From: JADJOY01 sp016713535 [NCBI: Deltaproteobacteria bacterium] | Lineage (GTDB): Bacteria; JADJOY01 | Assembly (NCBI GenBank): GCA_016713535.1 | Contig: JADJOY010000021.1 | Location: 62,001 to 126,000 of the forward strand | Reading direction: 5' to 3' | Length of the DNA: 64,000 bases | Part shown: positions 38,426 to 48,900 of the stretch, piece after piece | Layout of the letters: each line of letters opens with the position of its first letter | How positions within the stretch are numbered: position 1 is the stretch's first letter | Notes under the pieces: generated by a model | Database searches by the model: none | Told to the model about the DNA's origin: nothing | Seen by the model: only the letters and a program-made list of their open reading frames with translations | Translations under genes and position numbers: made by a program

Positions 38426-39601
38426 ATGTCGCGCCATCTCGCCGTCGTCGTCCACCGTTACGGCCCCGAGGTGGACGGTGGCTCGGAGGCGCTCGCGCGA
38501 CGAATCGCGCATGGCCTCGGCCGGGACGACGAGGTCGAGGTGTGGACCTCGTGTGCACGCGACTACCTCTCCTGGCGAAACGAGCTCCCGCCAGGCGATT
38601 CGCGCGATGGTCCGGTGACGGTGCGGCGTTTCCCGGTGGATCGTCCGCGTCGGATTCGATGGTTCGGCCGGCTCACCCAGCGCCTCGTCGCGGGACCGCA
38701 CACGCGCGCGAACGAGCTCGACTGGATGGTGCGGCAGGGGCCACGCGTGGTCGGGCTCGTCGAGGCCCTGCGCCGCGAGGGACGCTCGTTCGACGCCGTA
38801 CTCTTTTTCACCTACCTCTATTACCCCGCCTTTTTCGGGCTGCCGGAAGTGGCGGATCGGGCGGTGCTCGTTCCCACCGCCCACGACGAGCCGCCCCTTT
38901 ATTTCCGGATCTTCGAGGACCTGTTCGCGGCCGCGCCTGGGTTCGTTTTCCAGACCCCCGAGGAGCGCGACCTCGTCCGCCGCCGGTTCTCGATCCAGCC
39001 TCGAGCCGAGACCGTCGCTGGCGTGTCGCTGCGCGCGCCGGAACGAGTCGACGCCGATTCGTTTCGCCGCAAGTTCGGGCTCGAGGGGCCCCTCGTGCTG
39101 TGCGTCGGGCGCGTCGATCGGGTGAAGGGGTCCGTTCACCTCGCGGAAGCGTTCCTCGAGTACCGGGCGCGTGGAGGTGAGGGCACGTTGGTGTTTCTGG
39201 GCATCGTCCGGGCACCGATGCCATCGGATCCGGCGATCCGCTGCCTCCGGATGGGTCGAGGAGACGGACAAGTGGAACGGTCTGGGGCGGCCGACGTGAG
39301 CGTGATCGCGTCGCCCTACGAGAGCCTGTCACTGGCCTTCCTGGAGAGTGCGGCTGTCGGAACTCCGGTGTTGGCTTACGGTGTGTCGGCGGTGCTCGCC
39401 GGTCAGTGCGCTCGGTTCGGCGTCGGTATGACCTTCGCCGACTGGGCGGGCTTTCCCACGGCGCTCGACTCGCTCATGAAGGACCCCGCCCGCCGGCGGC
39501 TGCTCGGCGCGAACGGTCGTGCGAGCGTCGCAGCGCTGCCCGGCTGGGATGCGGTGCTCGACTCCTACCGCGCGGTGATCGACGGGGTACGGCGTTCATG
39601 A
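38426..39601 (+). CDS. GT4-family glycosyltransferase
   Basis: A 391-residue GT-B enzyme. VVVHRYGPEVDGGSEALARRIA and VEVWTSCARDYLSWRNEL form the N-domain loop, and VLCVGRVDRVKGSVHLAEAF opens the donor domain. The donor motif ESLSLAFLESAAVGTPVLAYG retains both acidic residues. It resembles the enzyme at 32076. The start is ATG 38426; a 249-base gap from ppk precedes it, in which I find no other gene. It overlaps the next gene in ATGA and so forms an operon with it. Confidence 0.85.
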   Translation: MSRHLAVVVHRYGPEVDGGSEALARRIAHGLGRDDEVEVWTSCARDYLSWRNELPPGDSRDGPVTVRRFPVDRPRRIRWFGRLTQRLVAGPHTRANELDWMVRQGPRVVGLVEALRREGRSFDAVLFFTYLYYPAFFGLPEVADRAVLVPTAHDEPPLYFRIFEDLFAAAPGFVFQTPEERDLVRRRFSIQPRAETVAGVSLRAPERVDADSFRRKFGLEGPLVLCVGRVDRVKGSVHLAEAFLEYRARGGEGTLVFLGIVRAPMPSDPAIRCLRMGRGDGQVERSGAADVSVIASPYESLSLAFLESAAVGTPVLAYGVSAVLAGQCARFGVGMTFADWAGFPTALDSLMKDPARRRLLGANGRASVAALPGWDAVLDSYRAVIDGVRRS

Positions 39602-41413
39602 CCCGGGATCGACGGCGCGGCACGTGGACCATGGCGGGCGCGGCGCTCTTCCTGCTCGGCGCTGCGCTCTCCATCGACCCGTCGCGGCTACGCCGCGGGC
39701 CACCGCTGGATGGCGAAACGTCGCAGGTGCTTGCCGCCTACAGCCTGGCGCGTGATCACGACCTTCGGTACGACCGTCAGGATCTGGAAGATGCTGCGGG
39801 TTTGTTCGGTGTGGTCCCGGCCGAGCTGACGCTGGCGCAGACCGCGACCGGTGAGGTGCGCTACGTTGCATCCGGGCTGGAGCCGTGGCTGGTCTCGTGG
39901 CTGGTGCCCTGGCTCGGAGTGCGCGTTCACGCTGTTCCACGCGCTGGCGCTCGTGCTGGCGGCGGGTGTGGCCTGGTGGCGGATCGGCGAACGCAGCGCG
40001 CGCGGCGCCGCCTGGGTGCTCACGGCGCTGGCCGCATCGGCGCTGCCGATCTGGCTCCTTCGGTTCTCGCCGGAAGCGTACCGGGCCGCGCTGGTGCTCG
40101 CGGGCGTCGCGGTGCTGGCGCCGCGCCCGACCGCAGAGATCGAAGATCCCTGGACGATGCGTCCAGCGCACGCCATGCGAGCGGCTCGCGCGGTGACGGG
40201 TGGGGTGTTGCTCGGCCTGGCCGTGTGGGAGCTCGGCGTGAAGGGCCTGTGGTTGGTCCTCGTGCCGATCGTCGCGATGCCTCAGAGCATGGGTCGGGAG
40301 CGGCGCCGGGTGGTGGTCGGTCACGCGGCCCTGGCGTCGCTCGCGATCGTCGTGGTCGCCGCGGTGCTCCATCTGGCACCGCTCTCGCGCTTGCGTAGCC
40401 TCGACCCGTCGCGGCTCCCTCGAGAGGCTCGCGTGTTCACGAGCGCGCTCCCTCGCGAGAGTGGGGAGGACTTCTCGTCGCTCGGTGCCTTGGTTCCACG
40501 ATCGAGGGCTCGGCCGTCGGAGGTGCTGCGCGCGTACGCGTTGCGGGATGCGTTCGTGGGACGGTTCTCGGGTGCGCTGTGGTGGTATCCGTGTGCCGCG
40601 GTCGGCAGCGTCGTGGTGCTGCTGCGGCGCCCTCGGGCGTGGCGACTGGGGCTGATGATCGTCGCCGTCGCCGGTCTCGCTTCGCACGCGTTGGCGGATC
40701 CAGAGCGGATGGCCGGGCCGATCGACGGAGCGGGCCCAGCGGTGTCCGCGTCGCTGTACCCGTTGATCGTCGTGGCGGGTACAGGGGTGGTCGGCCTGCG
40801 GTCCCTGGTCGCCGCGTGGACGCTGGCCGGCGCTCTCCTCGGAGAGCCGCTGACCAATCCCCTCGCCGCGGTTCGCGAGCCAGCCCTCCACGCGCGGTCG
40901 CTGCCCTACACGCTCGTGCCGCTCGATGTGAGCCGGATCGGGCGCTGGCCCGGCGGGAGAACCATGGGATCCCCGGTGGGCGAAACCGTGCTCACCGACG
41001 TTCGCGAGAACGTGGACGTGGTCACCTCGGCGTGCGATCTCGTCGCGACCGATTCCGGGCCGACACCGCCGTGTTTCTGGACGCCCGGTGTGGACCCCGC
41101 CGAGGTCCTGGTCTGGAGCGCACGAGCGGCACCACCGCCCTACATGGTCCTGCGCGCTGGGCCCGTGGCGACCCAGGTCGAGCTCACCTTCGGCGGGTCG
41201 AGCGTGCAGCGGCAACTTGCGCCCGCCGAGATCGCGCGAGTGCCGATCGAAGCCCCGGGGGAGGGCTTCGCCGTCAGGCTCGATGGCCGAGATGGTTGGG
41301 CCTGGATCGTACGAGTGAGGTCCGGACGCGCCTTCCAGCCGGCGCAGGCGGGTGTGGGAAGGGACCGTCACTGGCTGGGCGTCCAGGTCGGTATCCCTGA
41401 CGGGTCGGATTGA
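39598..41413 (+). CDS. Large polytopic membrane protein, frameshifted
   Basis: About 604 residues. After the N-terminal helix (MAGAALFLLGAAL) comes a periplasmic-looking segment with DGETSQVLAAYSLARDHDLRY, similar in style to the first loop of GT39/ArnT-type lipid-linked sugar transferases. The frame changes near 39930 (one extra or two missing bases); the rest has about eight to ten hydrophobic helices (TLFHALALVLAAG, AWVLTALAASALPIWL and others) and a soluble C-terminal ~150 residues of beta character. A membrane glycosyltransferase or glycan-modifying enzyme is plausible from context but not shown. Confidence 0.65.
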
Positions 41414-41420
41414 GCACACG

Positions 41421-42401
41421 ATGGACATCGCGGTCACCGGAGGCTCTGGCTTCGTGGGGCGGCACGTCGCACGCGCCCTCCTCGCTGCGGGTGCCTCGGT
41501 TCGGCTGCTCGTTCGCGACGCGGGGCGAGTGCCGGACGAGCTCCGGGATCGCTGTCGCGTCGTCGTGGGTGATGTCACTCGTCCCGAGACCATCCCCGCG
41601 CTCGTGACCGGTGCGACCCACGTCGTCCACATGGCCGCAGTGGTGGGAAGCGGTGGCACGGGGCTCGACGGATATAGAGCCGTGCACGTGAGCGGAACAC
41701 GAGTGCTCACGGAGGCCGCGGCGCGTGCGGGAGTCGAACGCTTCGTTCATCTGAGCAGCGTCGGCATCTACGGCGACACCGGCCCACTCGGCGCGAGCGA
41801 GGTGACGCCCGCGCATCCTCAGGATGCGTACGAGCTGAGCAAGTGGGAGGGCGAGGAGGTCGCGCGCGAGGTCGCATCTCGCACGGGGCTGCCGCTGGTG
41901 GTGCTGCGCCCCGCCGGTGTCTATGGCCGCTGGGATCGCCGCCTCCTCAAGCTGTTCCGCGGGGTCTCGCGCGGGCGGTTCGTGATGATCGGGCCTGGAT
42001 CGTGCCGGTACCACCTGGTCCACGTCGACGACGTTGCGGCCGCGATCGGCGCCGCGCTGGAGCATCCGGCGGCGGTCGGGCAGGATTTCATCGTGGCCGG
42101 GCCCGAGTCGGTCGTGTTGTCGGACCTGGTCGCGCGAGTCGCGAAGCTGGCGGGGCGAGCATCGCCCTCCGTTCGCATTCCGCTCGCGCCGGTGCTGCTT
42201 GCCGCACGGCTGACTGCCGCCGTTTGCCGTCCCCTGGGCCTCGATCCACCGCTCTATCCCGAACGAGTGGCGTTCTTCACGAAACAGCGGGTTTACTCGA
42301 TCGACAAGGCTCGCCACCTCCTCGGCTTCACGCCCAGAGTCGACCTGGACCAAGGGCTGGCTCGCACCTTGCTCGATTACCGCGCGGACGGCTGGCTGTG
42401 A
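41421..42401 (+). CDS. NAD-dependent epimerase/dehydratase (extended SDR)
   Basis: A 326-residue extended short-chain dehydrogenase, likely acting on a nucleotide sugar, sterol or similar. Cofactor loop GGSGFVGRH at 7-15, Ser112-Ser113 and the catalytic pair Tyr137/Lys141 in [28 protein letters not shown] resembles the VYGP.D region of sugar epimerases, and [13 protein letters not shown] is typical. It starts seven bases after the membrane protein stop and overlaps the next gene in GTGA. Exact substrate unknown; 3-beta-hydroxysteroid-like relatives cannot be excluded. Confidence 0.85.
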   Translation: MDIAVTGGSGFVGRHVARALLAAGASVRLLVRDAGRVPDELRDRCRVVVGDVTRPETIPALVTGATHVVHMAAVVGSGGTGLDGYRAVHVSGTRVLTEAAARAGVERFVHLSSVGIYGDTGPLGASEVTPAHPQDAYELSKWEGEEVAREVASRTGLPLVVLRPAGVYGRWDRRLLKLFRGVSRGRFVMIGPGSCRYHLVHVDDVAAAIGAALEHPAAVGQDFIVAGPESVVLSDLVARVAKLAGRASPSVRIPLAPVLLAARLTAAVCRPLGLDPPLYPERVAFFTKQRVYSIDKARHLLGFTPRVDLDQGLARTLLDYRADGWL

Positions 42402-43267
42402 GCGTGCGGCGGTTGTGGTCGATCGACGGGAACTCGCAGCGCCTCGACGGCGGCGCGATGTTCGGGAACGCCCCGCGCGCGCTCTGGAGCGCGTGGGCCA
42501 CGCCGGATGCCCACCACCGTGTACCGCTGGCGTGTCGGGGGTTGCTGGTGGTCGAGGAGCAGCGGACCGTACTGTTCGAGAGCGGCATCGGAGCGTTCTT
42601 CGAGCCGCGCCTGCGCGACCGCTTCGGGGTGGTCGAAAGCGACCATCGCCTGCTGACGAATCTCGCGAGAGTGGGTGTCGGTCCAGAGGACGTCGACGTG
42701 GTGGTGCTCTCGCATCTCCACTTCGATCACGCCGGCGGCATACTCGCCGCCTACGAACCGGAGAGCCCACTACGGCTGGTGTTTCCCAAGGCACGGTACG
42801 TGGTGAGCTTCGCGGCGCTTCGTCGAGCGTGCGAGCCGCACCCACGGGATCGGGCATCGTTCATCGACGGATTGCCCGAGCTCCTGCTCGGCACCGAACG
42901 TTGTGAGCTCGTCCGCACCGACCGCTCCGAGATCCTGGGTCCGGACTACCGCTTCTGGATATCCGAGGGGCACACCCCGGGCATGCTGCTCGGCGAGGTC
43001 GCGAGCGCCGACGGACCCGTCGTGTTCGTCGCCGACCTCGCGCCCGGTCGGCCGTGGGTGCACGTACCGATCACGATGGCCTACGACCGCAATCCCGAGC
43101 GTGTCGTGGACGAGAAGCTCGCGCTCTACGACCAGTGGCTGCCGCGCGGTACACGGTTCTTCTTCACGCACGACCCGGAGATCGCGCTCGCCCGACTGGC
43201 CCGCGACGGGCGCGGACGCTTTGGCACCATCGAAGAGCGAAGCTGCCTTTCGGGCGAACCGGCCTGA
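42398..43267 (+). CDS. Metallo-beta-lactamase-fold hydrolase
   Basis: A 289-residue enzyme with the zinc motif [10 protein letters not shown] (His106, His108, Asp110, His111). Downstream zinc ligands are seen in [13 protein letters not shown] and [14 protein letters not shown], and a C-terminal His in [13 protein letters not shown]. This arrangement matches MBL-fold hydrolases of lactones, thioesters or sugar esters; the specific reaction is not readable. GTG 42398 overlaps the epimerase stop. Its partner may be the epimerase. Confidence 0.85.
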   Translation: MSVRRLWSIDGNSQRLDGGAMFGNAPRALWSAWATPDAHHRVPLACRGLLVVEEQRTVLFESGIGAFFEPRLRDRFGVVESDHRLLTNLARVGVGPEDVDVVVLSHLHFDHAGGILAAYEPESPLRLVFPKARYVVSFAALRRACEPHPRDRASFIDGLPELLLGTERCELVRTDRSEILGPDYRFWISEGHTPGMLLGEVASADGPVVFVADLAPGRPWVHVPITMAYDRNPERVVDEKLALYDQWLPRGTRFFFTHDPEIALARLARDGRGRFGTIEERSCLSGEPA

Positions 43268-43279
43268 GACGTGCTCTGC

Positions 43280-43298
43280 GCCGCTGGGGCCGAGCGGC
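43280..43298. terminator. Short hairpin between convergent genes
   Basis: GCCGCT (43280-43285) pairs with AGCGGC (43293-43298) around a 7-base loop in the 42-base gap between the MBL gene and leftward sppA. It is weak, but no other terminator is visible there. Confidence 0.35.
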
Positions 43299-43309
43299 CG
43301 CCGGAGTGG

Positions 43310-45013
43310 TCAGCGCACCCTGAGGCCGAACGGCAGTACGGCGAGCGGCTCACCTCCGACGCAGGTTCTCGCGAGAGTGAGCCAGACATCCACCACCGAG
43401 GCGCCCCGCGCGCTACTCTCGGCGAGGTGCTCGGCCAACCAGGGGACGAGCCCTCGTGCGCGGTGCATGGTCACGAGCTCGAGCGGTTGCGTCGGTGGGA
43501 TGTCGGCCTTCTCCCGCACCACGGCCAGCGCTCGTCCGATGCCACCGGTGGCGTCGACGAGGCCACGCTCGAGCGCTTGGCGTCCCGTCCACACGTGCCC
43601 TTCGGCGTGGAGCGCGGCCGCTTCGACGGTCGTGCGTCGTCCCTCTGCAACCCGCTCGAGGAAAACGCGATAGGTGTCCTCGAGGTGCTCTCGGAGCTTA
43701 CGGCGCTCTGCGCGCGTGAATCTCCGCGACTCCGAGAAGAGCTGCACGTTGGCGCCGCGCCCGTAGCCGTCCTTGTGCACTCCCACGCGGCGATAGAGGC
43801 GTCCGATCGAGACCTTGCCTCCGAAGACACCGATCGACCCCGTCAGCGTGGCCGCGGCTGCGACGATCGTGGTGCCCGGGGTCGCCACGTAGTATCCGCC
43901 CGATGCGGCGTAGTCGCCCATGGAGACCACCACCGGCTTCTTCTGCTTCGTACGTACCACCTCGCGCCAGATGACGTCGGACGCTAGCGCCGACCCGCCG
44001 GGACTGTCGACGCGAAGCAAGACCGCACGCACCGTGTCGTCGCGCCGCGCCCGCCGGAGCGCTCGAACCACGCTCGTGGACGTGGCGCCTCCCGCGCCGA
44101 CCTTCCCGCCGCCGCCCGATCGGATCGCTCCGACCACGGGCACCCACGCGACTCGAGCGGGCGCACCGTGGCGAAGCGGCCGCAGCCGGCGCTGGCGGAT
44201 CCGGTCGTAGCGCTGCGGATCCACCAGCTTGGCGAGCGCCTTCGGCGAGTCCTCACCGGCGAGCTCCACGAATACCTCGTCCTCGAACGCGAGACGGTCC
44301 ACGAGGCCAGCGGCGAGAGCCTCGCGTGCCAAGAACGGTCCACGATCGACGAGCTCGGCGACCTCTTCCTCGGTCTTGTTTCGTCCGCGCGCGACCGCCG
44401 CACAGTTTTGCTGGAAGAGGTCGTCGATCAGGGATGCCAGCGCCGCGCGCGCGTCGTCGCTGAGCGACGAACGGGTGAACGGCTCGACCGCACTCTTGAA
44501 GCGTCCGACCGGCTCGAGATCGACGTCGACCCCCAGCGTCTTCAGCGCCGGCCCGAACAACGTGACCTCGGCGCGAAGGCCCGCCCAGTGGATCGAGCCG
44601 GTCGGATGCAACACGAGCTGATCAGCGCTCGCGGCGGCGAGCACGTACGAGCGTGCGTCGGCAGACTCGACGAACGCGACGACACGTTTGCCCGCGGCCC
44701 GCACCGTCGCGAGCGCCTCGACGAGGCTCTCGACTTGACCCCACCCGCCATCGAGGGCGCCAACGGTGAGGACGATGCCCTCGAGCCTCGGATCGCGCGC
44801 TGCCTGATCGAGCAGCTCCACGACCTCCGGGAGGGACGGCTGGCGGTCCCGCAGCAGCCGGAGGACGCCACCCCGCATTGGGTCCTCGGCGAGCGAGCCG
44901 GCGAGGGTGATCCGCAGGTAGCGGTAGGGCCGAGCACCTCTCGTGGCGCGCAGGTAGGCGTTCACGAGCAGAGCTCGGGAATTCCAGAGGAGCCAGCGGA
45001 AGAGCTCGAGCAT
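43310..45013 (-). CDS. sppA: Signal peptide peptidase SppA, 67K type
   Basis: A membrane-associated serine-lysine protease that degrades cleaved signal peptides. The 567-residue length indicates the long, tandem-domain type. The general base is Lys173 in VGRFKSAVEPFTR and the nucleophile is Ser371 in GDYAASGGYYVA, as expected for the family. LLRVDSPGGSALASD and GSIGVFGGKVSIGRLYRRVGV are further signatures. A short hydrophobic N-terminus (LFRWLLWNSRALLV) may anchor it. It is divergent from the small membrane protein at 45217. Confidence 0.93.
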   Translation of the reverse strand: MLELFRWLLWNSRALLVNAYLRATRGARPYRYLRITLAGSLAEDPMRGGVLRLLRDRQPSLPEVVELLDQAARDPRLEGIVLTVGALDGGWGQVESLVEALATVRAAGKRVVAFVESADARSYVLAAASADQLVLHPTGSIHWAGLRAEVTLFGPALKTLGVDVDLEPVGRFKSAVEPFTRSSLSDDARAALASLIDDLFQQNCAAVARGRNKTEEEVAELVDRGPFLAREALAAGLVDRLAFEDEVFVELAGEDSPKALAKLVDPQRYDRIRQRRLRPLRHGAPARVAWVPVVGAIRSGGGGKVGAGGATSTSVVRALRRARRDDTVRAVLLRVDSPGGSALASDVIWREVVRTKQKKPVVVSMGDYAASGGYYVATPGTTIVAAAATLTGSIGVFGGKVSIGRLYRRVGVHKDGYGRGANVQLFSESRRFTRAERRKLREHLEDTYRVFLERVAEGRRTTVEAAALHAEGHVWTGRQALERGLVDATGGIGRALAVVREKADIPPTQPLELVTMHRARGLVPWLAEHLAESSARGASVVDVWLTLARTCVGGEPLAVLPFGLRVR

Positions 45014-45205
45014 CGTCGTGGGCGGAGTCCGTCGGGGGAGCCCGGAACCTACCAGAGCCCCCTGGAGGCGGCCATCCGCTGCGCGCGCCCGGCACGCGCG
45101 GCAGCGAGAGCGCGCCTCTGACGGGAATGCCCAGCTTCATGCCTACGAAGGGCTATGGTATGTACCCGAACGACTACGCGGTGGGCACAGGCCAAGGCCC
45201 GCCGC

Positions 45206-45211
45206 GGGAGG
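45206..45211 (+). promoter_or_regulatory. Shine-Dalgarno deciding the start at 45217
   Basis: GGGAGG five bases before ATG 45217. The earlier in-frame ATG at 45127 lies 90 bases upstream and has no comparable site. Confidence 0.55.
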
Positions 45212-45216
45212 TTTCG

Positions 45217-45504
45217 ATGGCGCGAGAATGGCTCGACGAGCTGCGAGAGGTGTTGTTCGGAAGGGTGTTCCGAGCCGACTCCGAATCTGGCTTCCTTGCC
45301 CTCGTACGGCCCGTCGCGCCGTTCGACGGGAGAGGCTCCGCGCTGGTCGCGTTCGGTTCGCTGCTGGTGGTGATCGTCAGCATCGCGGCCGGTCTCGCGT
45401 CGTTGGCTGGTTTGCTCGCCGCTCTCGCGGCGATCTATCTCATCCTCGTCCACGTGTTCGGCATCCGCTTCGAGCCCCCCGAGGTCTCAGGCTTCGGCCT
45501 CTGA
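45217..45504 (+). CDS. Small two-helix membrane protein
   Basis: 95 residues from ATG 45217. A charged N-terminus (MAREWLDELREVLFG) precedes a long hydrophobic stretch at about 47-85 (LVAFGSLLVVIVSIAAGLASLAGLL, quoted in part), enough for two membrane helices, and a short C-terminal tail. No family recognised. The stop is nine bases before the signalling gene at 45514, so the two may be co-expressed. Confidence 0.6.
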   Translation: MAREWLDELREVLFGRVFRADSESGFLALVRPVAPFDGRGSALVAFGSLLVVIVSIAAGLASLAGLLAALAAIYLILVHVFGIRFEPPEVSGFGL

Positions 45505-45513
45505 ACCGCGGGG

Positions 45514-47238
45514 GTGGCGGATATGTCGGTCGCCGTCGGCTCCGGTTCGGGACGATCCCTCGGGGAGCGCGCGGCTCACCGGGTGCTCGCGGTCGACGAC
45601 GATCCGTTGATGCTCGATGCCTATCGCCGCCAGTTCACGGGCAACGACTACCAGCTCAGCACGGCCACCGACGGCATCCAGGCGCTCGCCGCGATCCACC
45701 GCGACCCGCCCGACGTCGTGATCCTCGATCTGGTCCTTCCGCATCTCGACGGACTGCAGGTCTGTCGAGAGATCCGTCGCCACGGCATCCTCGACTCGGT
45801 CGCGATCCTCGTCGTCACCTCCCGGACCGAAAGCCAGCTCAAGATCGAGGCGTTGCGCGCAGGCGCCAGCGACTACGTCACCAAGCCGTTCGAGCCCGAG
45901 GAGCTCGACGCGCGTGTCCACGCTCACCTGAAGACCAAGGTGTTGCGTGACGAGATTCGCTCGATGCAGGAGCGTCTGGTCGCAGGCGGCAAGCGCGAGG
46001 CGGTGATCGAGCTCGCCGGGGCCGCCGCGCACGAGATGAACCAGCCGCTCACCGGCATCCTCGGGCGCGCGGCTCTTCTCGATCGGAAGCTCGATCCCGA
46101 GCACCCTGGCCGGCGCGATCTCGAGATCATCCGCGAGCAGGCGGAACGTCTCGGGCGGTGCGTCGCCCGCCTGGCTCGCGTCAGCTCGTACGACACCACC
46201 GAGTACGTCGGCGAGCGTCGCATCCTGGATCTGGAGCAGGCTTCCAGCACGCGAAGTGGCGCTCCGGCGGTGCTGGTGGTCGCGCGCACCGACGAGGTCC
46301 TCGAGAGCACACGCCTCGCGGCCTCCGCGGCGGGGCTGTCGGTGGCCACGCCGGGCACGAGCGAGTCGTTGGCCGCGGCCTGGGATCGCTCGCAGGCGGT
46401 CGCCTTGGTGCTCGAGCTGGCAGCGGGACAAAGTGCCTCGGATCTCCTCTTGGCCACCGCGAACCAGCTCTCGTCGCGTGAGATTCCGGCGGTGATGATC
46501 GATCCGGCCGGCGGCACGGTGCCGAGTGCGACGATCGAGCACCTCGGCGCGCTGGTCCCCGAAGGAGCACCGCCGACCGTCGCATCGATCGAACGCGAGC
46601 TTCGCCGCGCGCACCGTCTGGGACGCCTCCTCAGGCGTCTGGAGAGTCGGGAGCGTGATCTGGCCGCCGCTCGCACGCTGGACCCGCTGACGGGCTTCGC
46701 GCGGCGTGAGCACTTCGTCGAGGTGCTGCGGAGCGAGGTTCGCCGCGCTCGGCGATACGGGCTCGATCTCGGTGTCGCGGTGTTCGACGTCGACGACTTC
46801 GCCGCCATCAACGCCCGCTGGGGTGAGGAGATCGGCAATCGAGTGCTGCGTGACCTGGCGCTCGTGATCCGAGGGTGCACGAGAGAGGTGGATGTCCTCG
46901 GCCGTCTCGGTGGTGAGCTGTTCGGCCTCGTGCTGCCACACACCGGCGCGGACGACAGCGCCACGGCGGCCGACCGGATGTGCGGACGGGTCAACCACGA
47001 AGCGGAGGCGATCGTCGAGTCGATCCGCCGCTCCGTCGAGCGGACCAGCTTTGGCCTGGCCAGTCACGAGGTCCACCTCACCATCAGCATGGGCGTCGCG
47101 AGCGCGGGTGCGCCGGGCACGCTCGATCCCGAGGAATTGCTGGCGCGTGCGGAATCGGCACTGCATCGCGCGAAGATCGAGGGCAAGAACCGGGTCGTGG
47201 TGGACGACGGCCCGGTGGACCAATCGGTGCGCCCGTGA
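45514..47238 (+). CDS. Hybrid signalling protein: REC - HisKA - pseudo-REC - GGDEF-like
   Basis: 574 residues in four parts. Residues 22-140 are a receiver with DDD at 28-30, phosphoacceptor Asp72 and Lys124. Residues 163-225 resemble HisKA (AHEMNQPLTG, His173) but no ATP-binding kinase domain follows. Residues 250-355 look like a second, degenerate receiver without a phosphoacceptor. Residues 388-545 are a GGDEF-like domain with DPLTGFARREHF, but the active motif reads GGELF (466-470), and an inhibitory-site RxxD (457-460) lies five residues before it. Start GTG 45514 or ATG 45523. It may be a c-di-GMP sensor rather than a synthase; this is inference. Confidence 0.85.
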   Translation: MADMSVAVGSGSGRSLGERAAHRVLAVDDDPLMLDAYRRQFTGNDYQLSTATDGIQALAAIHRDPPDVVILDLVLPHLDGLQVCREIRRHGILDSVAILVVTSRTESQLKIEALRAGASDYVTKPFEPEELDARVHAHLKTKVLRDEIRSMQERLVAGGKREAVIELAGAAAHEMNQPLTGILGRAALLDRKLDPEHPGRRDLEIIREQAERLGRCVARLARVSSYDTTEYVGERRILDLEQASSTRSGAPAVLVVARTDEVLESTRLAASAAGLSVATPGTSESLAAAWDRSQAVALVLELAAGQSASDLLLATANQLSSREIPAVMIDPAGGTVPSATIEHLGALVPEGAPPTVASIERELRRAHRLGRLLRRLESRERDLAAARTLDPLTGFARREHFVEVLRSEVRRARRYGLDLGVAVFDVDDFAAINARWGEEIGNRVLRDLALVIRGCTREVDVLGRLGGELFGLVLPHTGADDSATAADRMCGRVNHEAEAIVESIRRSVERTSFGLASHEVHLTISMGVASAGAPGTLDPEELLARAESALHRAKIEGKNRVVVDDGPVDQSVRP

Positions 47239-48897
47239 GCGCCACTCTCGCGGGTGAGAGTGGGATGCCGTCGGCGCGCGTGCAGCGCCTGAGGGCCCGT
47301 CGCCGCGCCGTCCGGATCGTCGACGTGGCGTCCTTCGCGCTCGTCGCGACCTGGGCGGTGGCGCTCGCGAGCGGTGCGTTTCCGCCGGCGCTGGACGTGC
47401 CTCCGCGATCCTCCGGTTGGTTCACGGCGTTGGGCGGCATGCTCGTGATCGTGCTCGCGATCCGTCGCCGACTGGACCCGGTCACGCCGCTTCGGGAGAT
47501 CCCACTCGTGATGCGAGCGGGCGGAGCTCGCGGGGAGTCGTTGGCTCGCGTCGCGTCGCCTCGTGCCGTGCGCGTTCGTCGTCACCGCGTTGCTGGTGGC
47601 AGGAGGCGCGATCGCCTGGTATCGCGCCTTCGCCGGCTCGGTGGCGCTCGGGCTTCGAGAACGTGTTGTGGAACTCCGTGCACGGCCGGGTCGGGCTAAG
47701 CGGCTTCCTTTGGAGAGACCGCTCGCTTGCCGCCGGGTTTGCGCCGTTGCTGCTGGTTCTCGCCGGCCCCTATGCGATCCTGGAGAGGGCGGAGACGCTT
47801 CTGGTGATCCAGTCGCTGGCGGTCGCGGCCTGTGCGTTTCCGCTCGCCCGCCTGGCGCGTCGCGAGCTCACCAACCCATCGTTGGCACATGCGCTGGTGC
47901 TGGCGCAGGCCGCCTACTTGCCGATGCGAGTGGCGGCGCGCTGCGACTTTCAACCCGCGCTCCTGGCTGCGCCGCTCTTGCTCGAGTGCTTCGTGTCGTT
48001 TCGCGAGGGGCGTATCCGGCGCGGCGCCTGGGCGTGGGGTGGCGCGCTCGCGTGTGGTCCGCTCGTGGTACCGGCCGCGTGCTCACTCGGGATCTACGTC
48101 GCGCTCGTGCTGCGCCGCGGCCGGCTGGGGGTGATGCTGGTGTGCCTCTCGCTGGGGTGGCTGGCGGCTCTCACGTTGCTCGCCGGATCAGCGGAGCCGA
48201 GCAACCCGTGGTTCGTGGGACTGGCACCGAGTGCGCCGATGATCATCCTCGTGGCGTTGGCACCTCTCGCATTTCTTCCGCTTCTCGCGCCGACGCACGC
48301 GATGCTGGCGCTCCCTTCGGTGGTGCTCGCCGCGATGTACGCGTCGACGGGCAGGGGAGGTACGGACGGCGGGCACCTTGCGGTGGCAGCGCCGATGCTG
48401 CTGGTCGCCGCGACCTTCGGAGCTCGCAAACTGATCGAGCGTGACGACCTGCGGACGCTTCTGGCGTTCTACCCGACGGTTGCCGAACTCGAGCGCTACG
48501 TCGCGGGATTGTTGCTCTTGGGGGCGGTGGTGTTCATCGGATGGTCGCCGGTCGCCGAACTGCGGCTCGCGAGCGGGCGCGCGAGCATCGATCGCCGGCA
48601 GGTCCTGGCGGGAGTCCCCGAGGACGCGCTTGTCAGCGCTCAGGCGAATCTGGCGGCCCACCTCGCCCGGCGCGCGCACGTGGCGGTGTTCCCGGATCGG
48701 CTCGCGCCGTGGATCGTGCTCGACGGGGGGCGCTGGTCGGGCTTCGGAGCCTCGGCCGGGCGGCTCGTGAGCGTTGGGAGGCACGGCTACGAGAGTCCCC
48801 CGGCTGTGTGGTGGACGCCGCGCGAGGGCCGGTGGTGCGGTTCCACTGTGGCGCTGCGGCCCTGCAGGCGCTCGAGACCCTCCACGGCGGCCGCTGA
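47235..48897 (+). CDS. DUF2079-type polytopic membrane protein, frameshifted
   Basis: An inner-membrane protein of about 550 residues. The region VALGFENVLWNSVHGRVG followed by FLWRDRS, then VIQSLAVAACAFPLARLARREL and RCDFQPALLAAPLLLE, follows the DUF2079 pattern (D.G....LWN near the start, P.R...DFHP... later). Frame changes occur near 47555, 47652 (one extra G in a G-run) and 48832, all repaired by small indels. It starts at GTG 47235, overlapping the signalling gene, and ends AALQALETLHGGR three bases before the next ATG. Probably related to lipid-linked sugar transferases; function unproven. Confidence 0.68.
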
Positions 48898-48900
48898 ACG

